Assembly: GCA_947456955.1 (NCBI GenBank)
Contig: CANGTQ010000015.1
Span: forward strand, 1-44,590
From: Flavobacteriaceae bacterium
Lineage (GTDB): Bacteria > Bacteroidota > Bacteroidia > Flavobacteriales > Flavobacteriaceae
Direction of reading: 5' to 3'
Length of the DNA: 44,590 nucleotides
Below are positions 19,543 through 28,372 of the stretch, piece after piece. The notes below the pieces were generated by a model that searched no databases, had not been told where the DNA came from, and saw only the letters and a program-made list of their open reading frames with translations. Position 1 is the stretch's first letter, and each line of letters opens with the position of its first letter. A program made the position numbers and the translations under genes.

Positions 19543-20832
19543 ATGTCATTGAGAACTATAGTTGAAAAAAAAATTGACAAACCAGAAGTGTTCAAAAACC
19601 AATTATTAGATTGGTCACAACAGTTTAGGGAAATGGTTTTTTTGGATTCAAACAATTATCATCAAAAACAATCCAGTTTTGATTGCGTTTTGGCTGTTGA
19701 TGCTTTTACTTCGATCAAAACAGATTTTCATAACGCTTTTGAAGATTTAAAACAATACCAGCAACAAACTAAAGATTGGCTGTTTGGCTATTTGTCTTAT
19801 GATGTAAAAAATGATGTGGAAGATTTGCATTCCAACAACTTTGATGGTTTGCATTTTCCCGATCTTTTTTTCTTTCAACCCAAGAAGCTGTTTCTGCTAA
19901 AAGGAAATCAATTAGAAGTTCGGTATTTGCAATTGTGTGATGATGAAATAGAATCTGATTTAATCGATATAGAGAATAACTGTCAATTGTCAATTATCAA
20001 TTGTCAATTATCAATTCAACAACGCATTTCAAAAGAAAGCTATATTGCCAAAGTAAACCAAATGCTTGAACACATTTATCGTGGCGATATTTATGAAGCT
20101 AATTTCTGCATGGAATTTTATGCCGAAAATGCGATTATTGAACCAGTTAAAATCTATCAAAAACTAAACGCCATTTCCAAACCGCCATTTGCAATTTTTT
20201 TCAAAAATAACGAGCAGTATTTACTTTGTGCTTCACCGGAACGCTATTTAAGAAAAGAAGGAACCAAAGTCATTTCCCAACCTATAAAGGGTACAGCCAA
20301 ACGATTTTCAGATTTAGTTTTAGATGAAAATTCAAAAACCGAATTAGAAACAAACCCAAAGGAACGCTCCGAAAATATTATGATTGTCGATTTGGTTCGA
20401 AATGATTTATCGCATACAGCCATAAAGGGCAGTGTAGAAGTAGAAGAGTTGTGTGGTATTTATACTTTCGAACAAGTACACCAAATGATTTCAACGGTTG
20501 TTTCTAATGTTTCAACTACAACGTCACCAGTAGAAATTCTGCGAACGACTTTTCCAATGGGCAGTATGACTGGCGCGCCGAAGATTTCAGCCATGAAAAT
20601 AATAGAAGAACTAGAAGAGACAAAACGAGGATTATATAGCGGCGCTGTTGGATATTTTTCTCCCGAAAATGATTTCGATTTCAATGTCGTAATTCGAAGT
20701 ATTTTATATAATGCCCAAGAGAAATATGTCTCGTTTTCCGTTGGAAGCGCCATTACTTCACAATCAAATCCCGAACAGGAATATGAAGAATGCCTTTTGA
20801 AAGCCAAAGCAATGTTTGAAGTTTTGGGTTAG
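19543..20832 (+). CDS. pabB: Aminodeoxychorismate synthase component I
   Basis: 429 aa from the ATG at 19543. It is a chorismate-binding enzyme with SPERYL, QPIKGTAKR, ERSENIMIVDLVRNDL and PMGSMTGAPKISAMKIIEELE in the expected order. The Lys in PIKGT is the residue that distinguishes aminodeoxychorismate synthase (PIKGT) from anthranilate synthase (PIAGT). It aminates chorismate to 4-amino-4-deoxychorismate, the p-aminobenzoate precursor of folate. No PabA glutaminase or PabC lyase is adjacent. Residues about 147-158 (NCQLSIINCQLSI) are encoded by five tandem heptamers at 19983-20017, just before the conserved catalytic part, and look like an inserted repeat in a linker. Confidence 0.92.
   Translation: MSLRTIVEKKIDKPEVFKNQLLDWSQQFREMVFLDSNNYHQKQSSFDCVLAVDAFTSIKTDFHNAFEDLKQYQQQTKDWLFGYLSYDVKNDVEDLHSNNFDGLHFPDLFFFQPKKLFLLKGNQLEVRYLQLCDDEIESDLIDIENNCQLSIINCQLSIQQRISKESYIAKVNQMLEHIYRGDIYEANFCMEFYAENAIIEPVKIYQKLNAISKPPFAIFFKNNEQYLLCASPERYLRKEGTKVISQPIKGTAKRFSDLVLDENSKTELETNPKERSENIMIVDLVRNDLSHTAIKGSVEVEELCGIYTFEQVHQMISTVVSNVSTTTSPVEILRTTFPMGSMTGAPKISAMKIIEELEETKRGLYSGAVGYFSPENDFDFNVVIRSILYNAQEKYVSFSVGSAITSQSNPEQEYEECLLKAKAMFEVLG
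19983..20017 (+). repeat. Heptamer array inside the pabB coding sequence
   Basis: Five TCAATTG/TCAATTA units (35 bp) are translated within pabB. Thirteen bases (TCAATTATCAATT) are identical to the intergenic array at 42509-42521. Confidence 0.8.
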
Positions 20833-20835
20833 GAA

Positions 20836-21243
20836 AGGGAAAAGGGATAAGTGAAAAGTTTTAAAAAAGAAATATGAAAAGTTATAGAGATTTGATTGTT
20901 TGGCAAAAATCAATGAATTTGGTAACACTTATTTATAAGCTAGTTCTTGAGTTACCTGAAAATGAAAAATATGGTTTAACTCCACAAATAAAAAGAAGTG
21001 CGATTTCTATTCCTTCCAACATTGCTGAAGGATATGGAAGAAATTATAGAAAAGATTATTCAAGATTCCTGCAAATAGCGAGAGGTTCATTATTTGAAAA
21101 CCAAACGCAATTAGAAATAGCTGTAAATTTAGACTTTATAAAAGCGGAAAATTTAAATGAAATAAAAGAACTTTCCATAGAAGTTGAAAAAATGCTAAAT
21201 TCGTTAATTAAAAAGCTTGAGGAATAACTTATCCCTTTTCCCT
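20836..21243 (+). other. Element A: four-helix-bundle gene between inverted heptamer arrays
   Basis: AGGGAAAAGGGATAAGT at 20836-20852 is repeated as its exact complement at 21227-21243, giving 17 bp without mismatch. The left arm lies between the pabB stop and the ORF start. The right arm begins in the ORF stop codon and ends 14 nt before tilS. Both arms are made of 7-bp units (GGGAAAA, GGGATAA). A transcript across it could pair the ends and loop out the gene. Confidence 0.75.
20874..21227 (+). CDS. Four-helix-bundle protein, 23S rRNA intervening-sequence family (copy A)
   Basis: 117 aa, entirely helical. It carries the family marks: an N-terminal DLIVWQKSMNL, a central SAISIPSNIAEGYGR, then FLQIARGSLFENQTQLE. 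This matches the S23/IVP family (TIGR02436, PF05635), named for ORFs inside 23S rRNA intervening sequences and structurally related to the Avd protein of diversity-generating retroelements. Its biochemical role is not established. No reverse transcriptase or variable repeat is seen here. It separates pabB from tilS and is bracketed by a perfect 17-bp inverted repeat. A paralogue lies at 30859-31248. Confidence 0.93.
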   Translation: MKSYRDLIVWQKSMNLVTLIYKLVLELPENEKYGLTPQIKRSAISIPSNIAEGYGRNYRKDYSRFLQIARGSLFENQTQLEIAVNLDFIKAENLNEIKELSIEVEKMLNSLIKKLEE

Positions 21244-21257
21244 AATCCCTTTTTTTT

Positions 21258-22568
21258 ATGCTCACAAAATTCCAAAGTCATATAAATGAAAATCTTCCTT
21301 TTCTAAAAAAGAATAAACTCCTTTTGGCAACGAGTGGTGGTATTGACAGCATGGTTTTGTTACACTTGTGTCATCAGTTGGATTTGGATATACGAGTGGC
21401 GCATTGCAATTTTCAACTGCGAGGTGATGAAAGTGATGAAGATGAAGACTTCGTTAAATCACAAACAGAAAAATTACAAATACCAATTTATATTAAAAAA
21501 TTCGACACCAAATCCTATGCGGAAGAAGAAAAGTTATCTATTCAGGTTGTTGCCCGAAACCTGCGCTACGAATGGTTCAACACACTTTTAATAAATAATG
21601 ATTACGATTATATACTAACTGCGCATCATTTGGATGATAGTCTTGAAACCTTTTTAATCAATTTTACCCGTGGTTCCGGATTAGATGGTTTGACCGGAAT
21701 TCCGCAGCAAAACGAATCTATTGTTCGTCCGTTATTGCCATTTTCAAGGACCGAAATCGAAATATTTGCCAAAGAAAACAATGTTGAATGGCGAGAAGAC
21801 AGCAGCAATACATCGGATAACTATTTGCGAAACAAATTGCGTCACGATGTTATTCCGATGCTTAAAAAAATTAATCCAAGTTTATTACATTCATTTGAGA
21901 ATACAATTTCTAATCTAAAGCAAGCCCAATCTTTGGTTGATGATGCATCTCGAATTATATATCGAAAAGTGGTTACAGATATTAATTTTCAAAAGAGAAT
22001 TAATTTGACGGAATTGATACAATTGCCCAATTACCATGCGTATTTGTATCAATGGCTCGAACCTCTCGGTTTTAGCGATTGGGATTCTATTAATGATTTG
22101 GCAACTGCACAATCCGGAAAGCAGATTCATTCGCAAAATCATACCTTGCTTAAAGACAGAAATGAACTGATTGTTTTTCCTAAACAAGAATATGAAAAAA
22201 CAACACTGTTTTTGATAGAAAAAGAACAAAATGAAATTAAATTTCCCTTAAAAATAACGTTTTGTAACGTAGATGACATTTCGCTTGAAGCAACTAATTG
22301 TATATTTGTCGACGAAGATAAACTTCAATATCCTTTAGTAATTAGAAAATGGAAAGAAGGCGATTGGTTTTATCCTCTAGGCATGAATGGAAAAAAGAAG
22401 CTTAGTAAGTTTTTTAAAGACGAAAAATTTTCTTTGTTAGATAAATCAAATACCTGGCTTTTATGTTCTGAAAATCAAATCGTTTGGGTTATTGAAAAAA
22501 GACAGGACGAGCGATTTAAAGTCACTGAAGAGACGACAAAAATTTTAAAAATAAATTATACAGCCTAA
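21258..22568 (+). CDS. tilS: tRNA(Ile)-lysidine synthase
   Basis: 436 aa. The N-terminal PP-loop ATSGGIDSMVLLHL (about 25-38) binds ATP, and the family HCNFQLRGDESDEDE (about 51-65) and HHLDDSLETFLINFTRGSG (about 123-141) follow. The C-terminal TilS domain has VIRKWKEGDWFYPLGMNGKKKLSKFFKDEK (about 353-382). It converts cytidine 34 of the CAU-anticodon tRNA-Ile to lysidine, making it read AUA, and is essential. The start is 15 nt after the right arm of element A. Its stop overlaps the dsbD start by one base (TAATG). Confidence 0.95.
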   Translation: MLTKFQSHINENLPFLKKNKLLLATSGGIDSMVLLHLCHQLDLDIRVAHCNFQLRGDESDEDEDFVKSQTEKLQIPIYIKKFDTKSYAEEEKLSIQVVARNLRYEWFNTLLINNDYDYILTAHHLDDSLETFLINFTRGSGLDGLTGIPQQNESIVRPLLPFSRTEIEIFAKENNVEWREDSSNTSDNYLRNKLRHDVIPMLKKINPSLLHSFENTISNLKQAQSLVDDASRIIYRKVVTDINFQKRINLTELIQLPNYHAYLYQWLEPLGFSDWDSINDLATAQSGKQIHSQNHTLLKDRNELIVFPKQEYEKTTLFLIEKEQNEIKFPLKITFCNVDDISLEATNCIFVDEDKLQYPLVIRKWKEGDWFYPLGMNGKKKLSKFFKDEKFSLLDKSNTWLLCSENQIVWVIEKRQDERFKVTEETTKILKINYTA

Positions 22569-24559
22569 TGAAGAAAGTACTATTTTTTCTTTTGCCTTTT
22601 TTGGCTTTAGCCAATCTAAATGCACAAATTGTTAAACCAGTAAAATGGACTTCTAAAGTAGAGAAACTCTCTGAAACCGAATTCAATTTAGTGATGCAAG
22701 GTAAAATTGATGACGAGTGGCATGTCTATTCACAGTTTACACCAGAAAACGGACCGTTGCCAGCTGAATTTGCCTTTGAAAATGAAAAAGGAAACTATGA
22801 ATTGGTTGGAAAAGTAAAGGAAAGTCCCTATAAAAAACAGTATAATGAAGTCTTTGAAGTTGACGAATATTACTTTGAAAAAAAGGTTACGTTTACCCAA
22901 AAAGTAAAAATCTTAAATGCAAATATTAGTTCGATAAAAGCTAAAATTGATTATCAAGTTTGCAAACAAGCCTGCATAAATGATAATGTGCAATTTACGT
23001 TTGCTATTCCTGCAATTAAAGAAACTGCTGTAGTTTCGACAGTTGATACTGTCTCAAAAACCGACACGCTATTAACTAAAAACAAAGAAATAAAAGAAGC
23101 AGGTAAGCCTTCGGTAGTTGTTGAAGCTCCGAAAGAAGAAGATGAAAAAGGATTGTGGACTATTTTCTTACTCGCTTTTTTAGGAGGTTTTGCTGCTTTG
23201 CTAACACCTTGTGTTTTCCCAATGATCCCAATGACTGTTAGCTTTTTTACCAAACAAAGTAAAAATCCGGCAAAGGGAAAACGAAATGCTATTTTTTACG
23301 GAATTTCAATTATAGCGATTTATGTTGTTTTAGGATTAGCAATCACGGGTATTTTCGGGGCCGATGCATTGAATGCACTATCTACAAATCCTTGGTTCAA
23401 TGTGTTTTTCTTTTTGCTTTTAATCGTTTTTGCTGTTTCTTTTCTTGGCGCTTTTGAAATTATGTTGCCTAACTCCTGGGCAAACAAAGTCGATAGACAA
23501 GCCGATAAAGGTGGAGTCGTTGGTATTCTTTTCATGGCGTTGGCTTTAGCGATTGTGTCTTTTTCATGCACCGGACCAATTGTCGGAACGCTTTTAGTGG
23601 AATCAGCTTCTAAAGGTGGTATTGCACCAATAGTTGGTATGCTTGGCTTTTCAACTGCTTTGGCTTTGCCATTTATGTTGTTCGCTATGTTTCCAAGTTG
23701 GATGCATTCACTACCAAAATCAGGTGGCTGGTTGAATACCGTAAAAGTTTCTTTAGGCTTTTTAGAATTGGCTTTAGCGTTTAAATTTTTGTCGAATGCC
23801 GATTTGGTATTGCAATTACATCTATTAGAAAGAGAAGTTTTCTTGGCGATTTGGATTGCTATTTTCGGCGCTTGGGCTTTGTATTTATTTGGAAAAATAA
23901 CAACGCCGCACGATAGTCCGTTAACCCATATTTCTGTGGGAAGATTATCTTTAGGATTACTCGTTTTAGCATTTACAATTTATATGATTCCCGGATTATT
24001 TGGTGCTCCTTTAAAATTGATTAGTGCTTTTCCTCCGCCACAAACGTATAGTGAAAGTCCAACAGGATTTTTCGGAAATAGTGCAACTTCTTCTAAAGAC
24101 GGATTACCTGATGGTGCAGAAATTGGTCCACATGGTTTAACTGTTTTTACTGATTATACTAAAGGCTTGGCTTACGCCAAAACAGTAAACAAACCTGTTA
24201 TGCTCGACTTTACAGGTTATGCATGTGTGAATTGCCGTAAGATGGAAAACAATGTTTGGTCGGACGAAAAGGTTTTAAACGTATTGAAAAACGAAGTGGT
24301 TTTAATATCATTATATGTTGACGATAAAAGAGAATTACCAAAAAGTGAACAAACAGTTTCAAAAGAAACCGGCAATGATATTATTACGGTTGGTGATAAA
24401 TGGACAGAATTTATCATCACAAAATACAAAACAAACACGCAGCCTTTCTATGTTTTGATTGATTTAAAAGAAGAAAAGCTTAACGAACCTATTAGCTATA
24501 CACCAAATATTCAGGAATATTTAGCTTGGTTGAAAGATGGTGTGTCAAAATTTAAATAA
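22568..24559 (+). CDS. dsbD: Thiol:disulfide interchange protein DsbD
   Basis: 663 aa in three parts. After a signal peptide (MKKVLFFLLPFLALANLNA) comes the periplasmic alpha domain with Cys132 and Cys136 (VCKQACI). About eight membrane helices carry the beta-domain cysteines (LTPCVFPMIP near 216 and SFSCTGPIVG near 336). The C-terminal thioredoxin-like gamma domain has CVNC in TGYACVNCRKME. It passes electrons from cytoplasmic thioredoxin across the inner membrane to periplasmic disulfide isomerases and cytochrome c maturation. It is translationally coupled to tilS although the functions are unrelated. Confidence 0.94.
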   Translation: MKKVLFFLLPFLALANLNAQIVKPVKWTSKVEKLSETEFNLVMQGKIDDEWHVYSQFTPENGPLPAEFAFENEKGNYELVGKVKESPYKKQYNEVFEVDEYYFEKKVTFTQKVKILNANISSIKAKIDYQVCKQACINDNVQFTFAIPAIKETAVVSTVDTVSKTDTLLTKNKEIKEAGKPSVVVEAPKEEDEKGLWTIFLLAFLGGFAALLTPCVFPMIPMTVSFFTKQSKNPAKGKRNAIFYGISIIAIYVVLGLAITGIFGADALNALSTNPWFNVFFFLLLIVFAVSFLGAFEIMLPNSWANKVDRQADKGGVVGILFMALALAIVSFSCTGPIVGTLLVESASKGGIAPIVGMLGFSTALALPFMLFAMFPSWMHSLPKSGGWLNTVKVSLGFLELALAFKFLSNADLVLQLHLLEREVFLAIWIAIFGAWALYLFGKITTPHDSPLTHISVGRLSLGLLVLAFTIYMIPGLFGAPLKLISAFPPPQTYSESPTGFFGNSATSSKDGLPDGAEIGPHGLTVFTDYTKGLAYAKTVNKPVMLDFTGYACVNCRKMENNVWSDEKVLNVLKNEVVLISLYVDDKRELPKSEQTVSKETGNDIITVGDKWTEFIITKYKTNTQPFYVLIDLKEEKLNEPISYTPNIQEYLAWLKDGVSKFK

Positions 24560-24566
24560 AGAAAGA

Positions 24567-24592
24567 CTTCTGTTTGAGAAGGATTTTTTTTT
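24567..24592 (+). terminator. Weak terminator after dsbD
   Basis: A 5-bp stem CTTCT/AGAAG (24567-24571 and 24577-24581) is followed by GGA and a run of T. It lies between convergent genes. The stem is short. Confidence 0.45.
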
Positions 24593-25115
24593 ATCCTAAA
24601 ACTTCAGCGACCTCATTTTTTAAATAACTAAGTGCTACCGTACTTGCAGATTGTCCGTCCAATAAATTACTCAAAATCTTTTCCCTTAGTTGGTCAGCAT
24701 TAGTTACACTTTCATCCAAAGCGGTTTTTCTGATATTTTGAATGATGGTATTTTTGGCAGTCAAAAGCATTGTCCATAGTTCACTTGTAATATATACTTG
24801 TTGCGTGATGTTATGCTCGTATTCCTGTTCAATATGATGAATCAAAAGGTTTTGATAATCTACTTTGTTGTCACTCAAAGGCGCTACTCTAATCAGCAAC
24901 TTCGCCGGATTTATTCGCTCTAAAAACAAAGCCAATCGTTCATACGCCTGCAAACGTAATGGCAAGGAATGTTTCTGATTTTCTTTTTGCAACAACCAAC
25001 GTCTCGTATTTTGTTGGTCTTTGAAGTAATTATCAAACAAATAATAAGCTACACCACCAGTTATCAGTGAAGGAACAGTATACATTAGTAATTCTAAAAT
25101 TTTATCTGAGTTCAT
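24591..25115 (-). CDS. Membrane-anchored conserved hypothetical protein
   Basis: 174 aa. One N-terminal helix (about 10-28, LMYTVPSLITGGVAYYLFDNYF) is followed by a basic stretch and a helical cytoplasmic domain containing LPLRLQAYERLALFLERINPAKLLIRV. I recognise the pattern as a conserved flavobacterial hypothetical protein but know no function. It ends with no enzymatic motif. A TATATTTG -7 box on the minus strand at 25142-25149 lies 27 nt above its start, so it is transcribed alone, divergently from the helicase gene. Confidence 0.75.
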   Translation of the reverse strand: MNSDKILELLMYTVPSLITGGVAYYLFDNYFKDQQNTRRWLLQKENQKHSLPLRLQAYERLALFLERINPAKLLIRVAPLSDNKVDYQNLLIHHIEQEYEHNITQQVYITSELWTMLLTAKNTIIQNIRKTALDESVTNADQLREKILSNLLDGQSASTVALSYLKNEVAEVLG

Positions 25116-25195
25116 GGTTAATTAGTGTCTAAAATTGTTCACAAATATAATAGAATAAATAGTAAATCTATATTGCAATTGAAGTCAACTAACAT

Positions 25196-25203
25196 TAAAT
25201 TTG
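25196..25203 (+). promoter_or_regulatory. Candidate -7 box of the UvrD-family helicase gene
   Basis: TAAATTTG fits TAnnTTTG, and TTG triplets lie 14 and 21 nt upstream. It would give a leader of about 55 nt that includes the 8-bp repeat at 25221-25252. Confidence 0.4.
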
Positions 25204-25220
25204 TCCAAAACGATTTTTAA

Positions 25221-25252
25221 ACTCAGCAACTCAGAGACTCAAAAACTTAGGT
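25221..25252 (+). repeat. Octamer array before the helicase gene
   Basis: Four 8-bp units starting ACTCA or ACTTA run to within 10 nt of the uvrD ATG. Confidence 0.6.
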
Positions 25253-25261
25253 ACTTTTTTA

Positions 25262-27586
25262 ATGCAACAATACATTTCTCAACTTAACGAAGCCCAACAA
25301 CAACCTGTTTTTCAGAAAGACGGGCCAATGATTATTATTGCCGGTGCCGGTTCAGGGAAAACCCGTGTACTGACGGTTCGTATTTCCTATTTGATGAGTT
25401 TGGGTGTGGATGCGTTTAATATTTTGGCATTGACGTTTACCAACAAAGCCGCGCGCGAAATGAAAAAGCGTATCGCTGATATTGTTGGAACCAATGAAGC
25501 CAAAAATCTTTGGATGGGAACTTTTCATTCTGTTTTTGCGCGAATTTTAAGAAGCGAAGCCGATAAATTAGGCTTTCCTTCCAACTTTACTATTTATGAT
25601 ACTCAAGATAGTGTTCGATTGATTTCAGCAATTATCAAAGAAATGCAATTGGATAAAGATATTTATAAACCGAAACAAGTTTTGGGCAGAATATCATCGT
25701 ATAAAAATTCATTAATTACCGTTAAAGCTTACCTAAATAACCCCGAATTACAAGAGCAGGATGCCATGAGCAAAAAGCCTCGTTTGGGTGAAATTTATGC
25801 CAATTATATTGACAGATGTTTCAAAGCCGGCGCCATGGATTTTGATGATTTGTTATTAAAAACCAATGAACTTTTAAATCGTTATCCGGATGTGTTGGCA
25901 AAATACCAAGACCGATTCCGATACATTTTGGTTGATGAGTACCAAGATACCAACCACTCTCAGTATTTAATCGTTCGTGCGTTGAGTGATAGATTTCAAA
26001 ATATTTGTGTCGTGGGCGATGATGCGCAAAGTATTTATGCATTTCGTGGAGCGAATATCAATAACATTCTCAACTTCCAAAAGGATTATGAAAATGTAAA
26101 AACCTATCGGTTAGAACAGAATTATCGTTCTACAAAAAACATTGTTGAAGCTGCTAATTCCATCATCGATAAGAATAAAACCAAACTCGAAAAAATAGTT
26201 TGGACCGCCAATGATTTTGGGCCAAAAGTAAAAGTGCATCGCAGCATTACAGACGGTGAAGAAGGTCGATTTGTAGCCTCTGAAATCTTTGAGCAAAAGA
26301 TGCGCAACCAAATGTTAAATGGTCAGTTTGCCATTTTGTACCGAACCAATGCGCAATCTCGCGCCATGGAAGATGCGTTGCGTAAACGAGATATTCCGTA
26401 TCGAATTTATGGAGGTTTGTCTTTCTATCAACGAAAGGAAATCAAAGATGTATTGTGTTATTTACGTTTGATTATTAATCCAAAAGACGAAGAAGCGTTA
26501 GTTCGGGTAATAAATTATCCTGCTCGTGGCATTGGAGATACAACTATTGAAAAACTTACGGTTGCCGCCAATCATTATAAACGTTCCGTTTTTGAAGTGA
26601 TGGAAAACATCGATAAGATTGATTTGAAATTAAACTCAGGAACCAAGCAAAAGCTGCAAGATTTTGTGACAATGATTAAGAGTTTTCAAATTATCAACGA
26701 ACAGCAGGATGCCTTTATATTAACAGAACATGTTGCCAAAAAAACAGGCTTAATTCAGGAACTAAAAAAAGACGGAACGCCCGAAGGTGTTGCAAGAATT
26801 GAAAATATAGAAACCTTAATGGGTGGTATAAAAGATTTCATCGAAGGCCAAAGAGAAATTGATGGCGCGCGTGGAGCTTTATCCGAGTTTTTGGAAGACA
26901 TAGCTTTAGCAACCGATTTAGACCGAGATACCGGCGATGACGACAGAGTAGCTTTGATGACAATTCACTTGGCAAAAGGATTGGAATTCCCGTATGTTTT
27001 TGTGGTCGGAATGGAAGAAGATTTGTTTCCGAGTGCGATGAGTTTGAATACCAGAAGCGAATTGGAGGAAGAAAGAAGGTTGTTTTATGTTGCCTTAACC
27101 CGAGCCGAACATCAGGCGTATTTGACCTATGCGCAATCGCGTTACCGTTGGGGTAAATTGGTCGATAGTGAACCTTCTCGTTTTATTGAAGAAATAAAAG
27201 ATGAGTATCTTGAATATATAAACCCTATGGATTCAGGTTATCGATATAAACCAACCATCGATTTGGATATTTTTGGTGATATTGATAAATCTAAATTGCG
27301 ATTGACCAAACCAACCGCAGGACCACCTCCAAAAAAATATGGTGATGAACCAGTATCGTCGGCGAATATTCGTAAATTGAAACCAATTGGAAATGCCCCG
27401 AGTAATTCGAATTTGTTTGATAGTAAATTAACCATTGGAAATATAGTCATACACGAGCGATTTGGTAAAGGCGAAGTCGTTAGTTTGGAAGGCGCCGGCG
27501 CTGATAAAAAAGCAGAAATAAAATTTGAAGTAGGTGGGATTAAGAAGCTATTACTTCGTTTTGCGAAGTTAGATGTGATTGGATAA
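25262..27586 (+). CDS. UvrD/PcrA-type superfamily 1A DNA helicase
   Basis: 774 aa. The helicase motifs are in order: Q motif LNEAQQQPV, I AGAGSGKTRVLTVR (about 27-40), Ia LTFTNKAAREMKKR, II ILVDEYQDTNHSQY (about 222-235), III VVGDDAQSIYAFRGA, IV YRLEQNYRSTKNI, V LMTIHLAKGLEFPYVFVVG and VI RRLFYVALTRAEH. It unwinds DNA 3' to 5' in nucleotide-excision and mismatch repair and removes protein roadblocks. The C-terminal part (about 720-774) holds a short Tudor-like RNA polymerase-binding segment (IVIHERFGKGEVVSLEG). That and the length fit PcrA or UvrD rather than Rep. Confidence 0.93.
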   Translation: MQQYISQLNEAQQQPVFQKDGPMIIIAGAGSGKTRVLTVRISYLMSLGVDAFNILALTFTNKAAREMKKRIADIVGTNEAKNLWMGTFHSVFARILRSEADKLGFPSNFTIYDTQDSVRLISAIIKEMQLDKDIYKPKQVLGRISSYKNSLITVKAYLNNPELQEQDAMSKKPRLGEIYANYIDRCFKAGAMDFDDLLLKTNELLNRYPDVLAKYQDRFRYILVDEYQDTNHSQYLIVRALSDRFQNICVVGDDAQSIYAFRGANINNILNFQKDYENVKTYRLEQNYRSTKNIVEAANSIIDKNKTKLEKIVWTANDFGPKVKVHRSITDGEEGRFVASEIFEQKMRNQMLNGQFAILYRTNAQSRAMEDALRKRDIPYRIYGGLSFYQRKEIKDVLCYLRLIINPKDEEALVRVINYPARGIGDTTIEKLTVAANHYKRSVFEVMENIDKIDLKLNSGTKQKLQDFVTMIKSFQIINEQQDAFILTEHVAKKTGLIQELKKDGTPEGVARIENIETLMGGIKDFIEGQREIDGARGALSEFLEDIALATDLDRDTGDDDRVALMTIHLAKGLEFPYVFVVGMEEDLFPSAMSLNTRSELEEERRLFYVALTRAEHQAYLTYAQSRYRWGKLVDSEPSRFIEEIKDEYLEYINPMDSGYRYKPTIDLDIFGDIDKSKLRLTKPTAGPPPKKYGDEPVSSANIRKLKPIGNAPSNSNLFDSKLTIGNIVIHERFGKGEVVSLEGAGADKKAEIKFEVGGIKKLLLRFAKLDVIG

Positions 27587-27703
27587 GAAGAAAGAACAAA
27601 GAAAATAGAATAAAGAGCATAGACTTTGTTTATTTAAATTAGTCCACTAAGAAAAAAAATAGTCTTTCGTCTATTCTCTATATTCTTTAATCTATATTCT
27701 TTA
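27585..27703. repeat. Inverted heptamer arrays without a gene (helicase-tsaC gap)
   Basis: The left array (27585-27626) holds six 7-bp units of AAGAANA/TAGAATA type. The right array (27669-27703) holds five of CTCTATA/TTCTTTA type and is roughly the reverse complement. About 40 nt separate them. They fill the gap from the helicase stop to 4 nt before tsaC. Confidence 0.65.
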
Positions 27704-27706
27704 ATT

Positions 27707-28327
27707 ATGGCCGAATTCATAAAAATATATGAAGACAAACCCAGCGAAGCTGCTATTAAAAAGGTTGTTGATGTTTTAAAAAGTGGTGGTTTGGTTATTT
27801 ATCCAACCGATACCGTTTATGGTTTGGGATGTGACATTACCAATAACAAAGCCTTGGAACGCATTGCCAAAATCAAAGGAATTAAGTTGGAGAAAGCTAA
27901 TTTTTCTTTTGTTTGCAGCGATCTAAGTAATCTTTCTGATTATGTTAAGCAAATAGATACGTCAACTTTTAAAATTTTAAAACGGGCATTGCCTGGGCCT
28001 TATACTTTTATTTTGCCGGGTAATAACGATTTGCCGTCAGCATTCCGCAAAAAGAAAACAGTGGGTATTCGCATACCTGATAATACTATTGCATTAGACA
28101 TTGTTCGAATGTTAGGAAACCCAATTGTCTCAACTTCTATACACGATGATGATGAAGTTTTAGAGTATTCTACTGACCCGGAATTGATTTTTGAAAAATG
28201 GCAATACTTGGTTGACTTAGTAATTGATGGTGGTTATGGCGATAATGTAGGTTCAACAATAATCGATTTATCGGGTTATGAACCAGTAGTCATTCGTGAA
28301 GGTAAAGGCGATCCGGATATATTTTAG
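27707..28327 (+). CDS. tsaC: L-threonylcarbamoyladenylate synthase (Sua5/YciO/YrdC family)
   Basis: 206 aa with the YrdC fold. GLVIYPTDTVYGLGCDITNNKALERIAKIKG (about 28-58) carries the ATP- and threonine-binding residues. RALPGPYTFIL, KKTVGIRIPDN and NPIVSTSIHDDDEVLEY follow. It makes threonylcarbamoyl-AMP from threonine, bicarbonate and ATP for the t6A37 modification of ANN-decoding tRNAs, together with TsaB, TsaD and TsaE, none of which is in this window. It lacks the C-terminal Sua5 domain. A YciO-like role is the alternative, since it is slightly different from the 190-aa TsaC. Confidence 0.85.
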   Translation: MAEFIKIYEDKPSEAAIKKVVDVLKSGGLVIYPTDTVYGLGCDITNNKALERIAKIKGIKLEKANFSFVCSDLSNLSDYVKQIDTSTFKILKRALPGPYTFILPGNNDLPSAFRKKKTVGIRIPDNTIALDIVRMLGNPIVSTSIHDDDEVLEYSTDPELIFEKWQYLVDLVIDGGYGDNVGSTIIDLSGYEPVVIREGKGDPDIF

Positions 28328-28331
28328 TAAT

Positions 28332-28355
28332 CAGTCTCAGTCTCAGTCTCAGTTT
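28332..28355. repeat. CAGTCT hexamer array
   Basis: Four 6-bp CAGTCT/CAGTTT units start 5 nt after the tsaC stop. Confidence 0.7.
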
Positions 28356-28372
28356 ACATTATTATTAAATAC

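Noticed and set aside
24567..24592. Strong intrinsic terminator for dsbD
   Set aside because: The stem is only 5 bp, so it is listed as weak and not used as evidence.
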